Shown in pieces: positions 1 through 8,996 of a DNA stretch of 64,000 nucleotides (positions within the stretch are counted from its first letter, which is position 1; every line of letters starts with the position of its first letter). This stretch comes from Macrococcoides psychrotolerans (GTDB lineage Bacteria; Bacillota; Bacilli; Staphylococcales; Staphylococcaceae): the NCBI RefSeq assembly GCF_038095555.1, contig NZ_CP124591.1, positions 248,001 through 312,000 on the forward strand. Direction: 5' to 3'. The notes under the pieces were generated by a model. That model did not search any database. It saw only the letters and a list, made by a program, of their open reading frames with translations, and was not told the origin of the DNA. The translations under genes were made by a program, and so were the position numbers.

Positions 1-2
1 AA

Positions 3-815
3 CTTAATGAGTTTTTACAAAGAGAAGATATTGATATTATGATTCCTCCATGGGGCGGAGAACTTGCCATTGAAATAATAGATAAGATTGATTATGCTAA
101 TATTCAACCGAAATGGATAATGGGTTATTCGGATACGAGCCTTATCCTTCTTGCAATTACTTTGAATACTGGTATAGCGACAGCGCATGGCACGAATATT
201 GTGGACTTACGTGGAAAATATTCAGACAAAACAACGAGTGCATGGGAACGTGTATTAAAACTTCAGAGGAATGAGGAAATAGTTCAATATTCATCTGATA
301 TGTTTCAGAACAGCTGGACGCATCATATTCCAACAGATTACATATTTAATTTTACTGAGCAGACAAAGTGGAAGTCATTAAGTGGAAACAATGTAAAGAT
401 TGAAGGACGTTTACTTGGAGGATGTATTGATGTCATCTCTCATATTGTAGGAACACCATATGGAGATGTGGATCGATTTAGAAATGAATACATAGGTGAA
501 GAACCGGTATTATGGTATCTAGAAAACTGTGAGTCATCTTCAGTTACGTGTCGAAGAATGTTACTCCAGATGAAGTATGCGGGCTGGTTTGATAATGTAA
601 GTGGTATTATCTTTGGGAGGACTCAAGTGGATGAAGCGGTGGATGGATATACAATGATTGATGTATATGAAGATATTGCCGATGAACTAGATATACCAAT
701 ACTATATGACGTTGATTGTGGGCATCAACCTCCGCAAATTACTTTTATTAATGGTGCATACGGTATAGTTGAGTTTGATAATGGAAAAGGAAAGGTTACG
801 CAGAAGTTTATCTAA
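3..815 (+). CDS. LD-carboxypeptidase / MccF-like S66 peptidase, 5' end outside window
   Basis: The frame is open to the left edge of the window, so this is the 3' part of a longer gene; the ATG at 39 is internal. The product resembles the S66 serine peptidase family (LD-carboxypeptidases that trim murein tetrapeptides, and MccF microcin-immunity peptidases). The nucleophile motif GYSDTS lies at about 123-140, a WYLEN motif carrying the expected Glu is in the middle, and the catalytic His is probably in DCGHQPP near the C-terminus, so the Ser-Glu-His triad looks intact. About 270 residues are visible of the usual 300-340. Substrate choice between murein peptides and peptide-nucleotide toxins cannot be settled from sequence. 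Confidence 0.85.
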   Translation, partial: LNEFLQREDIDIMIPPWGGELAIEIIDKIDYANIQPKWIMGYSDTSLILLAITLNTGIATAHGTNIVDLRGKYSDKTTSAWERVLKLQRNEEIVQYSSDMFQNSWTHHIPTDYIFNFTEQTKWKSLSGNNVKIEGRLLGGCIDVISHIVGTPYGDVDRFRNEYIGEEPVLWYLENCESSSVTCRRMLLQMKYAGWFDNVSGIIFGRTQVDEAVDGYTMIDVYEDIADELDIPILYDVDCGHQPPQITFINGAYGIVEFDNGKGKVTQKFI

Positions 816-1079
816 TTCAAGTCGAGATGACGTTAGGACTTTAGGTGTTACTTCTCTTGGTCCTGACAGTATCTAGCGTATTGGCGGTTTATGAATTTAA
901 GGATTGATAATAAAGCCTATTATTGATGTCGAGATTAGTGCGAGTGGCTTGAAGATAGAACTAATTATACAGTTGCGAAAGAAGTATTTTTGAGATTAAT
1001 TATTAATACTAGATAAAGTTTTGTCAGTAATGCGTTAAGATATCATTGCTTGTAATTAAATGAGAGAGGTGCGGTGTAT

Positions 1080-1565
1080 ATGAAGGTGGATATTGATGGT
1101 TTCAAGAATGAGGATGCCAAGGAGATAGTAGCACTTATTCATCGTGCCATGTTTGAGACGAATATCACAGACTACTCAAAAGAGGATTTAATTGAAGATG
1201 CAAAAGTAATTACTGAGGTTTCTGTCACGGAGCGTGCATCATGGACACACTTTTATGTATTTAGAGCCGATGATAAAATTGTCGGTACTGGTGCAATCGG
1301 TCCATATTGGGGTAGCGAAATAGAAAGCAGTTTTTTTACGATTTTTGTGTTGCCTGAATATCAGGGACAGGGTATAGGACATCTTATTATACACACCCTA
1401 GAGAGCGATGAATACTACAAGCGTGCTCATCGTATAGAAATTCCAGCTTCCATAACAGCTGTTCCTTTTTATGAGCGATACGGTTATGTATGTAAATGTG
1501 ATAATAAGCAACCCGACGATGAGGGGATTGTTAGAATGGAGAAATATAGAAGTGATAATGTATAG
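1080..1565 (+). CDS. GNAT-family N-acetyltransferase
   Basis: A protein of about 161 residues with the acetyl-CoA binding loop of GNAT enzymes: a beta strand FTIFVLPEYQ followed by GQGIGHLII (the R/Q-x-x-G-x-G/A motif). The ATG at 1080 sits 9-10 bases after AGAGAGGTG; a GTG at 1074 in the same frame would be too close to that site. The acyl acceptor is unknown. The 264 bases before it (816-1079) hold no gene or recognisable element. The gene stands alone between an S66 peptidase and a DoxX-like gene, all on the same strand but widely spaced. Confidence 0.8.
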   Translation: MKVDIDGFKNEDAKEIVALIHRAMFETNITDYSKEDLIEDAKVITEVSVTERASWTHFYVFRADDKIVGTGAIGPYWGSEIESSFFTIFVLPEYQGQGIGHLIIHTLESDEYYKRAHRIEIPASITAVPFYERYGYVCKCDNKQPDDEGIVRMEKYRSDNV

Positions 1566-1736
1566 ATCTTGGGGTGGGTACTACTTTTTATAGTATTATA
1601 ATGGCCTCTATATCTATTGCTCTAAAGAGTAGGGACTCAGATTGTTTTCTAATGATTTTAGTTATGTAGGGGTTTTATAGATGGTTAGCTATCGGGTGTT
1701 AATAGAGCCGTGATGGTTATTATGAGACATATAAAT

Positions 1737-1762
1737 GTTTTTAAACGTGAATAATTGGATAT
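1737..1762 (+). promoter_or_regulatory. possible sigma-B promoter of the DoxX-like gene
   Basis: GTTTTT at 1737-1742 and GGATAT at 1757-1762 are separated by 14 bases, close to the sigma-B pattern GTTT-N12-15-GGGWAW but with an imperfect -10. It lies about 35 bases before the start codon. This is weaker than the sigma-B sites before csbD and isaB. The rest of 1566-1795 shows nothing recognisable. Confidence 0.4.
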
Positions 1763-1795
1763 AGTAATAATAATAACTTAAAGGAGAGGTTCAGT

Positions 1796-2146
1796 ATGTT
1801 TAACTATATGAACAACTTGTATATTGCCAAGGAAATGTACAATGCAGGTAAAGGGAAACTACAAGGAAACGAGGATTTAGCTAAATTATTTGATGAGTTC
1901 GGTTATTCGGAAGAAATGATGAAAGTTGTCGGTGGTGTTGAGACAGCCGGTGCAGCGTTACTTGCGCTATCTATCTTCAGCAAGAAGTTTAATCAGGCGG
2001 GGGCATTACTTGTAGAAGGTGTAATGCTTGGTGCAATCTATTCCCATCTAAAGGCGGGACATGGTTATGATGCAACAAAGAATGCACGTAATATTCTAGC
2101 TTTAAATACAACTTCATTGCTTACAAGCTTCAAAAAAGATAAATAA
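1796..2146 (+). CDS. DoxX-like small membrane protein
   Basis: A 116-residue hydrophobic protein with the DoxX-family layout: F..G..KL near residues 14-22, an FGY segment, VGGVETAGAALL in the second helix, and GAIYSHLKAGHG in the last. DoxX-type proteins are four-helix membrane proteins, some linked to redox or thiol stress; a specific function cannot be given here. The start is supported by AAAGGAGAGG ending 7-8 bases upstream. A strong terminator follows directly, so it is monocistronic. Confidence 0.7.
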   Translation: MFNYMNNLYIAKEMYNAGKGKLQGNEDLAKLFDEFGYSEEMMKVVGGVETAGAALLALSIFSKKFNQAGALLVEGVMLGAIYSHLKAGHGYDATKNARNILALNTTSLLTSFKKDK

Positions 2147-2156
2147 GCTTCAACTG

Positions 2157-2190
2157 ACACCTCCTGAATCATTCAGGAGGTGTTTCTTTA
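2157..2190 (+). terminator. intrinsic terminator after the DoxX-like gene
   Basis: An 11-bp perfect stem (2157-2167 with 2173-2183, arm ACACCTCCTGA), 5-base loop, then a T-rich tail. Confidence 0.9.
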
Positions 2191-2263
2191 TGATTAATAT
2201 GGTGCATTGAGGGAAGATACAAAGTATGAAATGCTTTAAATTTGAAGTGAAGGAGTAAATGAT

Positions 2264-3475
2264 ATGACAGTAGAAAAATTATTTGAACCGCTTGAATTAA
2301 GCAATGGTGTAACAATAAAGAATAGATTATATAAAGGAGCGATGAGTGAAGGTATGGCAGACGGTAACCATCGCCCGACAGAAGCACTTGTTAATGCCTA
2401 TCAGCATTGGGCTGATGGAGGTATCGGTATGGCGCTTACCGGCAATGTTATGGTCGATCGTCGTTATCTTGGTGAGCCGGGGAATGTCGTTGTAGAAGAT
2501 GAGCGAGATCTAGATATACTTAAGCGCTGGGCTGAAGCGGGTAAACGTAATAACAGCCATATCTGGATGCAGATTAATCATCCCGGTAAACAAAGTCCAA
2601 AGTCGGTATCTCAACAGCCTGTAGCTCCTAGTGCCATTCCCATTAATGGGGATGCCGGCAGTGGATTTAACCCACCACGTGAGATGACATTGAATGAGAT
2701 TAAAGAGACGATAGAGCGCTTTGTAACTACTGCAGTAATCGCTAAGAAAGCAGGATTTACAGGTGTTCAGATACATGGGGCTCACGGTTATTTAGTGAGT
2801 CAGTTCTTATCAGCAAGGGATAACCGTCGCTTTGATGAATACGGGGGGACACTAGATAAACGAATGAAGTTCTTAGTGGAAATCTATACGGGTATGCGCG
2901 AGGCGTTAGGTGAAGAGTTTCCGATCAGCTTAAAGATCAATTCAACGGACTTTAGTGACAAAGGGTTCTCCCTAGAAGATTCTATCACTGTAATCAAGAA
3001 GATGGATGAACTCGGAATCGATCATATCGAAATTTCAGGTGGAGATTATGAGAAGCCGGAAATGATGGGTGACGGAGAAGTATACTTCCTGGACTATGCA
3101 AAGAAAGTAAGTGATATGGTAGAGGTGCCGATTTCTGTGATTGGAGGGTTCCGTAAGCAGCAAAGCATGATCGATGCCATCACAGAGACGAACGTATCAA
3201 TGATCGGTATTGGACGTCCGCTTGTACTGAATCCTGAGCTTCCAAATCAGCTGCGTGAAGGAACGTATGAGGATGTTACTTTACCAAGACTGACGACCAA
3301 GGTTAAAGCCCTGGATAAAATGATTGGAGGCTTCGTTGGCTTAGCGTACTACGAACAGCAAATCAGAAGATTAGGCAATAACCAGAAGCCTGTAGTGCAT
3401 ACGAATGCATGGAGTCCGCTATTTGAGCTCGCTAAGACACATGGTGCGAAGGCGTTTTCGAAAAGAAGAAGATAG
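2264..3475 (+). CDS. NADH:flavin oxidoreductase of the Old Yellow Enzyme family
   Basis: A 403-residue FMN barrel of the OYE family, the short form without a C-terminal FeS/FAD extension. Visible signatures are the N-terminal LFEPLELSNGVTIKNR, the substrate/FMN region GVQIHGAHGYLVSQFLS with DNRRFDEYGG after it, and the phosphate-binding end SVIGGFR / IGIGRPLV. These enzymes reduce activated C=C bonds (enones, maleimides) with NAD(P)H. The ATG follows GAAGGAG by 8 bases. The next gene on the same strand, an SDR-type NAD(P) protein, begins 83 bases later with its own ribosome binding site, so co-transcription is possible. The physiological substrate is not deducible. Confidence 0.88.
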   Translation: MTVEKLFEPLELSNGVTIKNRLYKGAMSEGMADGNHRPTEALVNAYQHWADGGIGMALTGNVMVDRRYLGEPGNVVVEDERDLDILKRWAEAGKRNNSHIWMQINHPGKQSPKSVSQQPVAPSAIPINGDAGSGFNPPREMTLNEIKETIERFVTTAVIAKKAGFTGVQIHGAHGYLVSQFLSARDNRRFDEYGGTLDKRMKFLVEIYTGMREALGEEFPISLKINSTDFSDKGFSLEDSITVIKKMDELGIDHIEISGGDYEKPEMMGDGEVYFLDYAKKVSDMVEVPISVIGGFRKQQSMIDAITETNVSMIGIGRPLVLNPELPNQLREGTYEDVTLPRLTTKVKALDKMIGGFVGLAYYEQQIRRLGNNQKPVVHTNAWSPLFELAKTHGAKAFSKRRR

Positions 3476-3558
3476 ATACAGAAGATTAAATTCATTATAC
3501 CGGTTATAGATGGATCAGATGGGGTATGGACTAATACTATAGAATAGGAGGACGTTTA

Positions 3559-4992
3559 ATGAAGGTACTATTAACAGGCGCTTCAGGTTATATCGGCGGA
3601 AATTTATTGGAACAATTGAAAGAAGACTATGACATTGTAGCTGCTTCAAGAAGTACAGATAATAAAGAAGATGAAAAGAACGTAACATGGAAGAAAGTGG
3701 ATCTCTATGCACTTGAGGATATTGAAGAAGCTATGGAAGGCGTGCATACAGCAATTTATCTCGTGCACTCTATGATACCCTCTGCGAAATTAACTCAAGG
3801 TTCATTTATGGATATGGATGCAATATTAGCAGATAACTTTGGCCGTGCGGCGAAGAACAAAGGTGTGAAACATATCATCTTTATGAGTGGAATTATGCCG
3901 GACGAAGAGGATGAGAACTTATCAAATCACTTACATAGTCGTAAAGAATGTGAGAAGATTCTGGGCTCTTACGGTGTTCCTGTATCGACATTACGTGCAG
4001 GGCTGATTATTGGACCAAAGGGTTCTTCATTCCCGATTCTGAAGAAATTGACAAAACGATTGCCTGCGCTCGTGCTTCCGAAGTGGGCATATAGTAAAAC
4101 AGCACCTGTGGCCTTAAAAGATGTAGTTAAAGGATTAGCAACATTAGTTAAGCGCGAACCGAAACAAAATGAACAGATTGATATCTATCATGAAGTAACG
4201 GATTACAAAGGAATGTTTGAAGCCACTGCATCAGCTATGAAGAAGAAATTACCTATGCTTGATGTACCGTTCATTCCAGTATGGATTACAAAGTTACCTG
4301 TCGCATTAATCGCTGGTGAATCTAAGGAACTTGTTTATCCATTAATTGATAGTCTCGTGCATGATATGACACCTTCTAAGAAGAATTATGTAGAAGGCAT
4401 ATCCAATGCACCGACACCGTTAAAAGAAAGTATTGAGACTGCTTTAAAAGATAGTGATGATGAGAAGAAAGGTAAGAAAAAAGCACCTTCTATTGCGAAA
4501 CAGCTTCAAAAGAATGACGTTAAGTCTGTTCAACGTATTACGATCCCTTCAAGCTGGACGATTGAGCAAACGGCAAACTATTATGTTAACTGGTTATCAC
4601 GTATCGGTTACTCATTTATCAATACTTCGATTGAAAATGAAGTATTGAATATTTCATTACCAATTTTCAAAGACCCTATCCTTATCCTGGAAAAATCACA
4701 AAAGAAATCATCAGAAGATAGGGTGTTGTTCTATATAAAAGGCGGTAAGTTTGCTAAGGTAAACGAAAGCAGCAGAGCACGACTTGAATTCAGACGTATC
4801 CTTGATACGAATGAGTGTATAATTGCAATCCACGAATATGAACCATCGCTACCTTGGTTTGTATACACAATTACTCAAGCACGTGTGCATTTGTTAGTGA
4901 TGAAACTCTTTGGTCTTGAGACTAAGATTTTAGCGAAAACCTTGGATTCTAAGTATCTCGAAGATAAAACAATGACATTACAAGATAACTAA
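3559..4992 (+). CDS. NAD(P)-binding SDR-type protein with C-terminal extra domain
   Basis: A 477-residue two-part protein. Residues 1 to about 290 form an atypical/extended SDR Rossmann domain: GASGYIGG at the N-terminus binds the dinucleotide, and the YLVHSM segment replaces the classical catalytic Tyr-x3-Lys region, as in NmrA-like and SDR_a5 proteins. After a Lys-rich linker around 300-310, residues 320-477 form a second domain that resembles the DUF2867 region attached to such SDRs in other bacteria. It is preceded by GGAGG 7 bases before the ATG and ends at a strong terminator. Reaction unknown; a structural or sensor role is as likely as an enzymatic one. Confidence 0.75.
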   Translation: MKVLLTGASGYIGGNLLEQLKEDYDIVAASRSTDNKEDEKNVTWKKVDLYALEDIEEAMEGVHTAIYLVHSMIPSAKLTQGSFMDMDAILADNFGRAAKNKGVKHIIFMSGIMPDEEDENLSNHLHSRKECEKILGSYGVPVSTLRAGLIIGPKGSSFPILKKLTKRLPALVLPKWAYSKTAPVALKDVVKGLATLVKREPKQNEQIDIYHEVTDYKGMFEATASAMKKKLPMLDVPFIPVWITKLPVALIAGESKELVYPLIDSLVHDMTPSKKNYVEGISNAPTPLKESIETALKDSDDEKKGKKKAPSIAKQLQKNDVKSVQRITIPSSWTIEQTANYYVNWLSRIGYSFINTSIENEVLNISLPIFKDPILILEKSQKKSSEDRVLFYIKGGKFAKVNESSRARLEFRRILDTNECIIAIHEYEPSLPWFVYTITQARVHLLVMKLFGLETKILAKTLDSKYLEDKTMTLQDN

Positions 4993-4997
4993 GATTT

Positions 4998-5027
4998 ACA
5001 CTCACCTTAAAGGTGAGTGTTTTTTTA
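4998..5027 (+). terminator. intrinsic terminator after the SDR gene
   Basis: Perfect 10-bp stem (arm ACACTCACCT, 4998-5007 with 5011-5020), 3-base loop and seven T. Confidence 0.92.
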
Positions 5028-5096
5028 TTCTTTTTTATTCATATCGTTAATTTAATAGGGTATATAATAACTAATAAACTTACTAGGAGGGAAACA

Positions 5097-6275
5097 ATGA
5101 AGAAATATCAAGTAGTGATTCTCGGAGCAGGTGCAGGTGGGTTATCAAGTGCAAGCAGATTATTGAAGTCTGGTATAAAGGATATCGCTATCATCGATCA
5201 TGCAGATCAACATGCTTATCAGCCAGCTTGGCCTCTCGTTGGTTCAGGTGAAGAGAAGAAGACACGTACAGTAAAAAGCATGTCACGTGTAATCCCTAAA
5301 ACAATTGACCACATCCAGCAACGTGTTACTCGTATTCAGCCTGTAGAGCGTAAAGTGTATTTAGATAATGATGATTTTATTATGTACGAATATCTCGTCG
5401 TCGCACTTGGCATACAATTAGACTTTCAGGAGATAGAGGGACTTGAAGCTACGCTAGGCAGAAATGGTGTTACGACAAACTACCTCTATGATTATACAGA
5501 TTATACCTATGAATTATTAAAACAAACCAAGACAGGTAATGTAATAATAACGAAACCGAAATCAGTAATTAAAGGCGGAGTTGCTCCTGAAAATACATTG
5601 TTTACCTTTGATGAATTTATTCGTGATCAGAAAGATAATAAGGCACATCTTATTTTTAAATCAGGGAAAGACACATTATTTCCTGTGGAAAAATATAGAC
5701 GATATATGGAGGAACATTTAAATAATAAGCATATTGAATATCAACTCAATCAAGAATTGATTAAGGTAGACGGTGACAAGAAAGAAGCGACATTTAAAGA
5801 ATGGGCTACAGGAGAAACATATACATTACCTTTCTCTATGATTGTTGTAACACCACCTATGAGTGCGCCAGATGTTGTGAAAAATTCGACCTTAAGCGAT
5901 GAACAAGGGTGGCTGGATGTTAATCCATTTACGCTACAACATGTTCGTCATCAAAATGTATTCGGTATCGGAGACTGTACGAATTTACCAACCATAAAGA
6001 TGGGAGCGGCAGTAAGAAAACAGATGCCCGTACTTGTCAGTAATCTACTTTCACAGATAAAAGGCAAGCAGTTAAAAGCGCATTATGATGGTTCCACAGC
6101 TTGTCCAATAGCAACAGAATATGGTCAGGCTTTTATAGCGGAATTTGGATATGATATGAAACCGAAGGAGTCTATGCCGATAGATCAAGGGAAGACGAAT
6201 CCGTTATTATATCAAGTGAAGAAACGTGGGATACCATTGATGTACTGGAATGCCTTGTTGAAAGGCAAAGCATAA
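5097..6275 (+). CDS. SQR-like FAD-dependent oxidoreductase lacking one catalytic cysteine
   Basis: A 392-residue flavoprotein of the sulfide:quinone oxidoreductase family. The FAD-binding Rossmann motif VILGAGAGGLSS is at the N-terminus, HAYQPAWPLVGSG follows, and FGIGDCTNLPTIKMGAAVRKQ carries the second FAD-binding segment. The family segment normally reading IKCAGAP is IKGGVAP here (K159, G160), so a catalytic Cys is missing; the other Cys is kept as TACPIATEYG (C336). The ATG at 5097 follows AGGAGG and opens the FAD motif; an upstream in-frame extension to 5013 lacks such a site. Family membership is firm, but sulfide oxidation is doubtful without the cysteine pair. Confidence 0.82.
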   Translation: MKKYQVVILGAGAGGLSSASRLLKSGIKDIAIIDHADQHAYQPAWPLVGSGEEKKTRTVKSMSRVIPKTIDHIQQRVTRIQPVERKVYLDNDDFIMYEYLVVALGIQLDFQEIEGLEATLGRNGVTTNYLYDYTDYTYELLKQTKTGNVIITKPKSVIKGGVAPENTLFTFDEFIRDQKDNKAHLIFKSGKDTLFPVEKYRRYMEEHLNNKHIEYQLNQELIKVDGDKKEATFKEWATGETYTLPFSMIVVTPPMSAPDVVKNSTLSDEQGWLDVNPFTLQHVRHQNVFGIGDCTNLPTIKMGAAVRKQMPVLVSNLLSQIKGKQLKAHYDGSTACPIATEYGQAFIAEFGYDMKPKESMPIDQGKTNPLLYQVKKRGIPLMYWNALLKGKA

Positions 6276-6300
6276 TATTGAACCGAAAGATGACATAGAG

Positions 6301-6335
6301 AACCGACTCTGCGAGACAGAGTTGGTTTTTAATTT
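6301..6335 (+). terminator. intrinsic terminator after the SQR-like gene
   Basis: An 11-bp stem with one G-T pair (AACCGACTCTG against CAGAGTTGGTT) around a 5-base loop, followed by a T-run. Confidence 0.85.
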
Positions 6336-6503
6336 TGTATATAATTGTAAATTGATATTTATTGTTATCAGAAAATTAAGTATAATATGTATAAGAAGTG
6401 GCTACGAGACTATTAGAAATTATTAAAACGAATGAACCAGAGTTTTTTAATAATCTTGTGCATATGTTTTAGATGTGATTTAGAAAATTAACGGAGGTTC
6501 AGC

Positions 6504-8129
6504 ATGCAGAGTTTCTGGGTTTATGTATTAATAACAATCGTGTTAATTGGTATAGGTATTGGTTATAGTGTCTATGACAGTATTCAACTGAAGCGTAAAG
6601 TAAAAACATTGTTTAACAAGCAGGCGACACTTTTCAAACAAAAAGGCAATCATATTATGTTTGATCATTATTATAAGCATATTAGTAAAGAAGAGGCACG
6701 ATGTATTGATGATATTACATGGAATGATCTAAGTATGGATCAGTTATTTCATCGTATAAACTATCACTTTACATCTGTTGGTGAGGAATATACATATACG
6801 TTACTGCGTAATTTCCCGGGACATCATGTTGATGAAACAATGTTGAATAAGATTACTAAGGATGTAAGATATCGTGAGAAATTGTCATTTATATTAGCGA
6901 AGCTTGGTAGAAATGCGAATAATGATGCAAGCCGGTTTACAGTGCATTATCAGAAAAAAGAGTGCTACAACAAGCTGATGATACTCGTAAGTTTCTTACC
7001 TATACTGAGTTTAGCTATGTTCTACTTCGGTGTTTCTATTGGTATATTCAGTGTAATCCTTGCAATGGGTGTCGTTATGGGGCTATCAGTAAAGTTTCAG
7101 TCGCAAAGTGATCTCGTTTATAACGATTTATTCTATGCAATTAAGATTATTGATACGGCAAACGAAATAATGAAGTTGAACGGCCGTAAATCAAATGATA
7201 GTAAGATGAAATCCGTTAAGTGGATGAGCTATTTTATGTTAAATGATAATAAGAATGAAGGGAACATTGCGCTTACAATGATTAATGCGATTAAGCAGAT
7301 GTTTTTAATTGATTATCATTTGTATCATCGCGCGCTTGCGATACTTCATAAGCATCAAGAAGATTTCGCTGCATATTTCAAAGTAGTAGGACAAGCAGAT
7401 GCAAGTTATAGTACTGCTTTATGGCGAACAACATTACCATATTTCGCTATTCCTGAAGCGGCTGAAGAAAAAGCGCTTGAAGCGGAGGAAGTGTATCACC
7501 CGTTACTTGATCGTGCTGTAGCGAATGATTTTAAGTATAAGCATTCTGTACTGTTAACAGGGTCTAATGCCTCGGGGAAATCTACGTTTATGAAAACGAT
7601 GGCGATAAATTTAGTAATGGCTCAAGGTCTGAATACATCGACAAGTGAAAGATTTGTGTATCAACCAGGAATCATAGCCACTTCAATGAATTTAGAAGAT
7701 AGTTTAGCGAAAGGTGATAGTTACTTTATCGCAGAAATTAAATCAGTAAAGCACCTCATAGAAGTGCTTAAATTGACATTACCGACCTATATATTCATTG
7801 ATGAAATATTGCGTGGAACGAACACGAAAGAACGCATTGCTTCAGCAACTGCAATACTAGACTATTTGAATTTACATCAAAACAGTTTGCTATTTGCAGC
7901 GACACATGATATTGAATTAACTGAAATATTGACACACTTTGATTTTTATTACTTTAAAGAAACACTGACTGAAGATAATGATATAACATTTGATTATACA
8001 ATCAGAAAAGGTGTTACAACGACTTCGAATGCAATAGAACTCATGCGTATTCACAATTATCCAGAAAGTATATATAACCAGGCAAAAATGCAGCTTAAAC
8101 AATTAGAACAACTGAATGTAAGGACTTAA
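6504..8129 (+). CDS. membrane-anchored MutS-family ATPase
   Basis: 541 residues. It has an N-terminal transmembrane segment (residues 4-24), a second hydrophobic hairpin at about 155-195, and a C-terminal MutS-type ATPase domain with Walker A GSNASGKST near residue 354 and Walker B FIDEILRGT near 429, followed by the MutS-typical ERIASA and AATHD motifs. It lacks the mismatch-binding domain I of true MutS. Staphylococci carry similar membrane MutS-like proteins of unknown role. The start follows GGAGG by 8 bases, and a hairpin terminator follows the stop. Canonical mismatch repair is unlikely; ATP-driven clamp activity at the membrane is inference. Confidence 0.85.
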   Translation: MQSFWVYVLITIVLIGIGIGYSVYDSIQLKRKVKTLFNKQATLFKQKGNHIMFDHYYKHISKEEARCIDDITWNDLSMDQLFHRINYHFTSVGEEYTYTLLRNFPGHHVDETMLNKITKDVRYREKLSFILAKLGRNANNDASRFTVHYQKKECYNKLMILVSFLPILSLAMFYFGVSIGIFSVILAMGVVMGLSVKFQSQSDLVYNDLFYAIKIIDTANEIMKLNGRKSNDSKMKSVKWMSYFMLNDNKNEGNIALTMINAIKQMFLIDYHLYHRALAILHKHQEDFAAYFKVVGQADASYSTALWRTTLPYFAIPEAAEEKALEAEEVYHPLLDRAVANDFKYKHSVLLTGSNASGKSTFMKTMAINLVMAQGLNTSTSERFVYQPGIIATSMNLEDSLAKGDSYFIAEIKSVKHLIEVLKLTLPTYIFIDEILRGTNTKERIASATAILDYLNLHQNSLLFAATHDIELTEILTHFDFYYFKETLTEDNDITFDYTIRKGVTTTSNAIELMRIHNYPESIYNQAKMQLKQLEQLNVRT

Positions 8130-8155
8130 GCACCGCCTACGCGGTGCTTTTTATA
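8128..8155 (+). terminator. intrinsic terminator after the MutS-like gene
   Basis: 9-bp stem AAGCACCGC / GCGGTGCTT with a 4-base loop and T-rich tail, beginning inside the stop codon. Confidence 0.88.
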
Positions 8156-8216
8156 TATGTTAAAAATACTTTACATAATGTTAAGTATAATGTACATTAG
8201 TGGTGAGGTGAACAAC

Positions 8217-8426
8217 ATGCTAAAGTCTCATTTAAAGGAGTACCGCGCTAAATTTAATATGAATCAAAGTGAGTTAGCAAAAAGAGTTGGTGTCACAAGA
8301 CAGACGATTGGTTTTATCGAAAAAGGTACGATTTCACCGTCTATCACGTTAGTGTTAAAGATTTGTCGTGTATTTCAATGTAAAGTTGAAGATCTTTTTG
8401 AATTGGAGGATATTGAAGATGAATGA
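8217..8426 (+). CDS. XRE-family helix-turn-helix regulator
   Basis: A 69-residue Cro/CI-type regulator consisting of little more than a HTH: NQSELAKRVGVTRQTIGFIEKG is the helix-turn-helix core, followed by SPSITLVLKICRVF and an acidic tail. The ATG at 8217 follows GTGAGGTG; a 20-residue in-frame extension upstream is AT-rich leader and is not supported. Its 3' end overlaps the start of the next gene by 8 bases, which implies translational coupling with a membrane protein. Such HTH plus membrane-protein pairs are common in Firmicutes; the signal is unknown. Confidence 0.85.
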   Translation: MLKSHLKEYRAKFNMNQSELAKRVGVTRQTIGFIEKGTISPSITLVLKICRVFQCKVEDLFELEDIEDE

Positions 8427-8916
8427 ACAACAATTTAAAAGAATTTATCCGTTATTTAATCTAGTCTGTATTGTGTGTATTGGATTACTGATCATCCCAC
8501 TGAGTATGGTTATGCGTTATACGATTAATGAAGGTGATGTATTGTTTTCTGTTCATATCAACCCATACAAGTATGGTGATATGTTTTTGTACTTTATCAT
8601 TGCGACAGTGATAATTAATATGATATTGATGGCTGTAAGTACAATATTTCTCGTATGGGCAAAGAAAAAGTTTAGAAAAATTAATTTAGTTCCTGAGATT
8701 AATGATCACGATGAAGGAATGAGTTTTGTAACATATGAATCGATGAAACGTTCTTATACTTGGTTGAGCGTGCTGTTACCGTTATTTACAGCTGTTATAT
8801 TTTTAGTTCCAGATAATTTTGTGACCAAACCCACTGTACTAGGTATATTGCTGTTTATGTCTGTAATTATGTATTTAACGTATTATGTTAGAAATAGAAA
8901 GTTATTAAAGGATTAA
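8419..8916 (+). CDS. four-helix membrane protein coupled to the XRE regulator
   Basis: A 165-residue protein with about four transmembrane segments (residues 10-30, 55-80, 110-125 and 135-155) and a basic cytoplasmic loop in the middle. The ATG at 8419 overlaps the stop of the upstream regulator; GGAGGA at 8405-8410 is its ribosome binding site. It resembles the loosely defined DUF3169/DUF2178-type membrane partners of small XRE regulators, but I cannot assign the family with certainty. Probable role: membrane partner or sensor for the HTH protein (inference from overlap). Confidence 0.65.
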   Translation: MNEQQFKRIYPLFNLVCIVCIGLLIIPLSMVMRYTINEGDVLFSVHINPYKYGDMFLYFIIATVIINMILMAVSTIFLVWAKKKFRKINLVPEINDHDEGMSFVTYESMKRSYTWLSVLLPLFTAVIFLVPDNFVTKPTVLGILLFMSVIMYLTYYVRNRKLLKD

Positions 8917-8938
8917 AATAGAATTTTCAAAATATTCA

Positions 8939-8967
8939 TTGACATCATTAAGATGTTTAATTATGAT
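8939..8967 (+). promoter_or_regulatory. sigma-A promoter of the SAM-riboswitch operon
   Basis: TTGACA at 8939-8944, a 17-base spacer and TATGAT at 8962-8967. It lies about 30 bases before the first helix of the riboswitch. Confidence 0.85.
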
Positions 8968-8996
8968 AGTAATCAATAAATAAAATAAAATATTTT

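Noticed and set aside
5013..5096. 28-residue N-terminal extension of the SQR-like protein
   Set aside because: The segment is in the terminator/promoter gap and the strong AGGAGG points to 5097, which begins right at the FAD motif.
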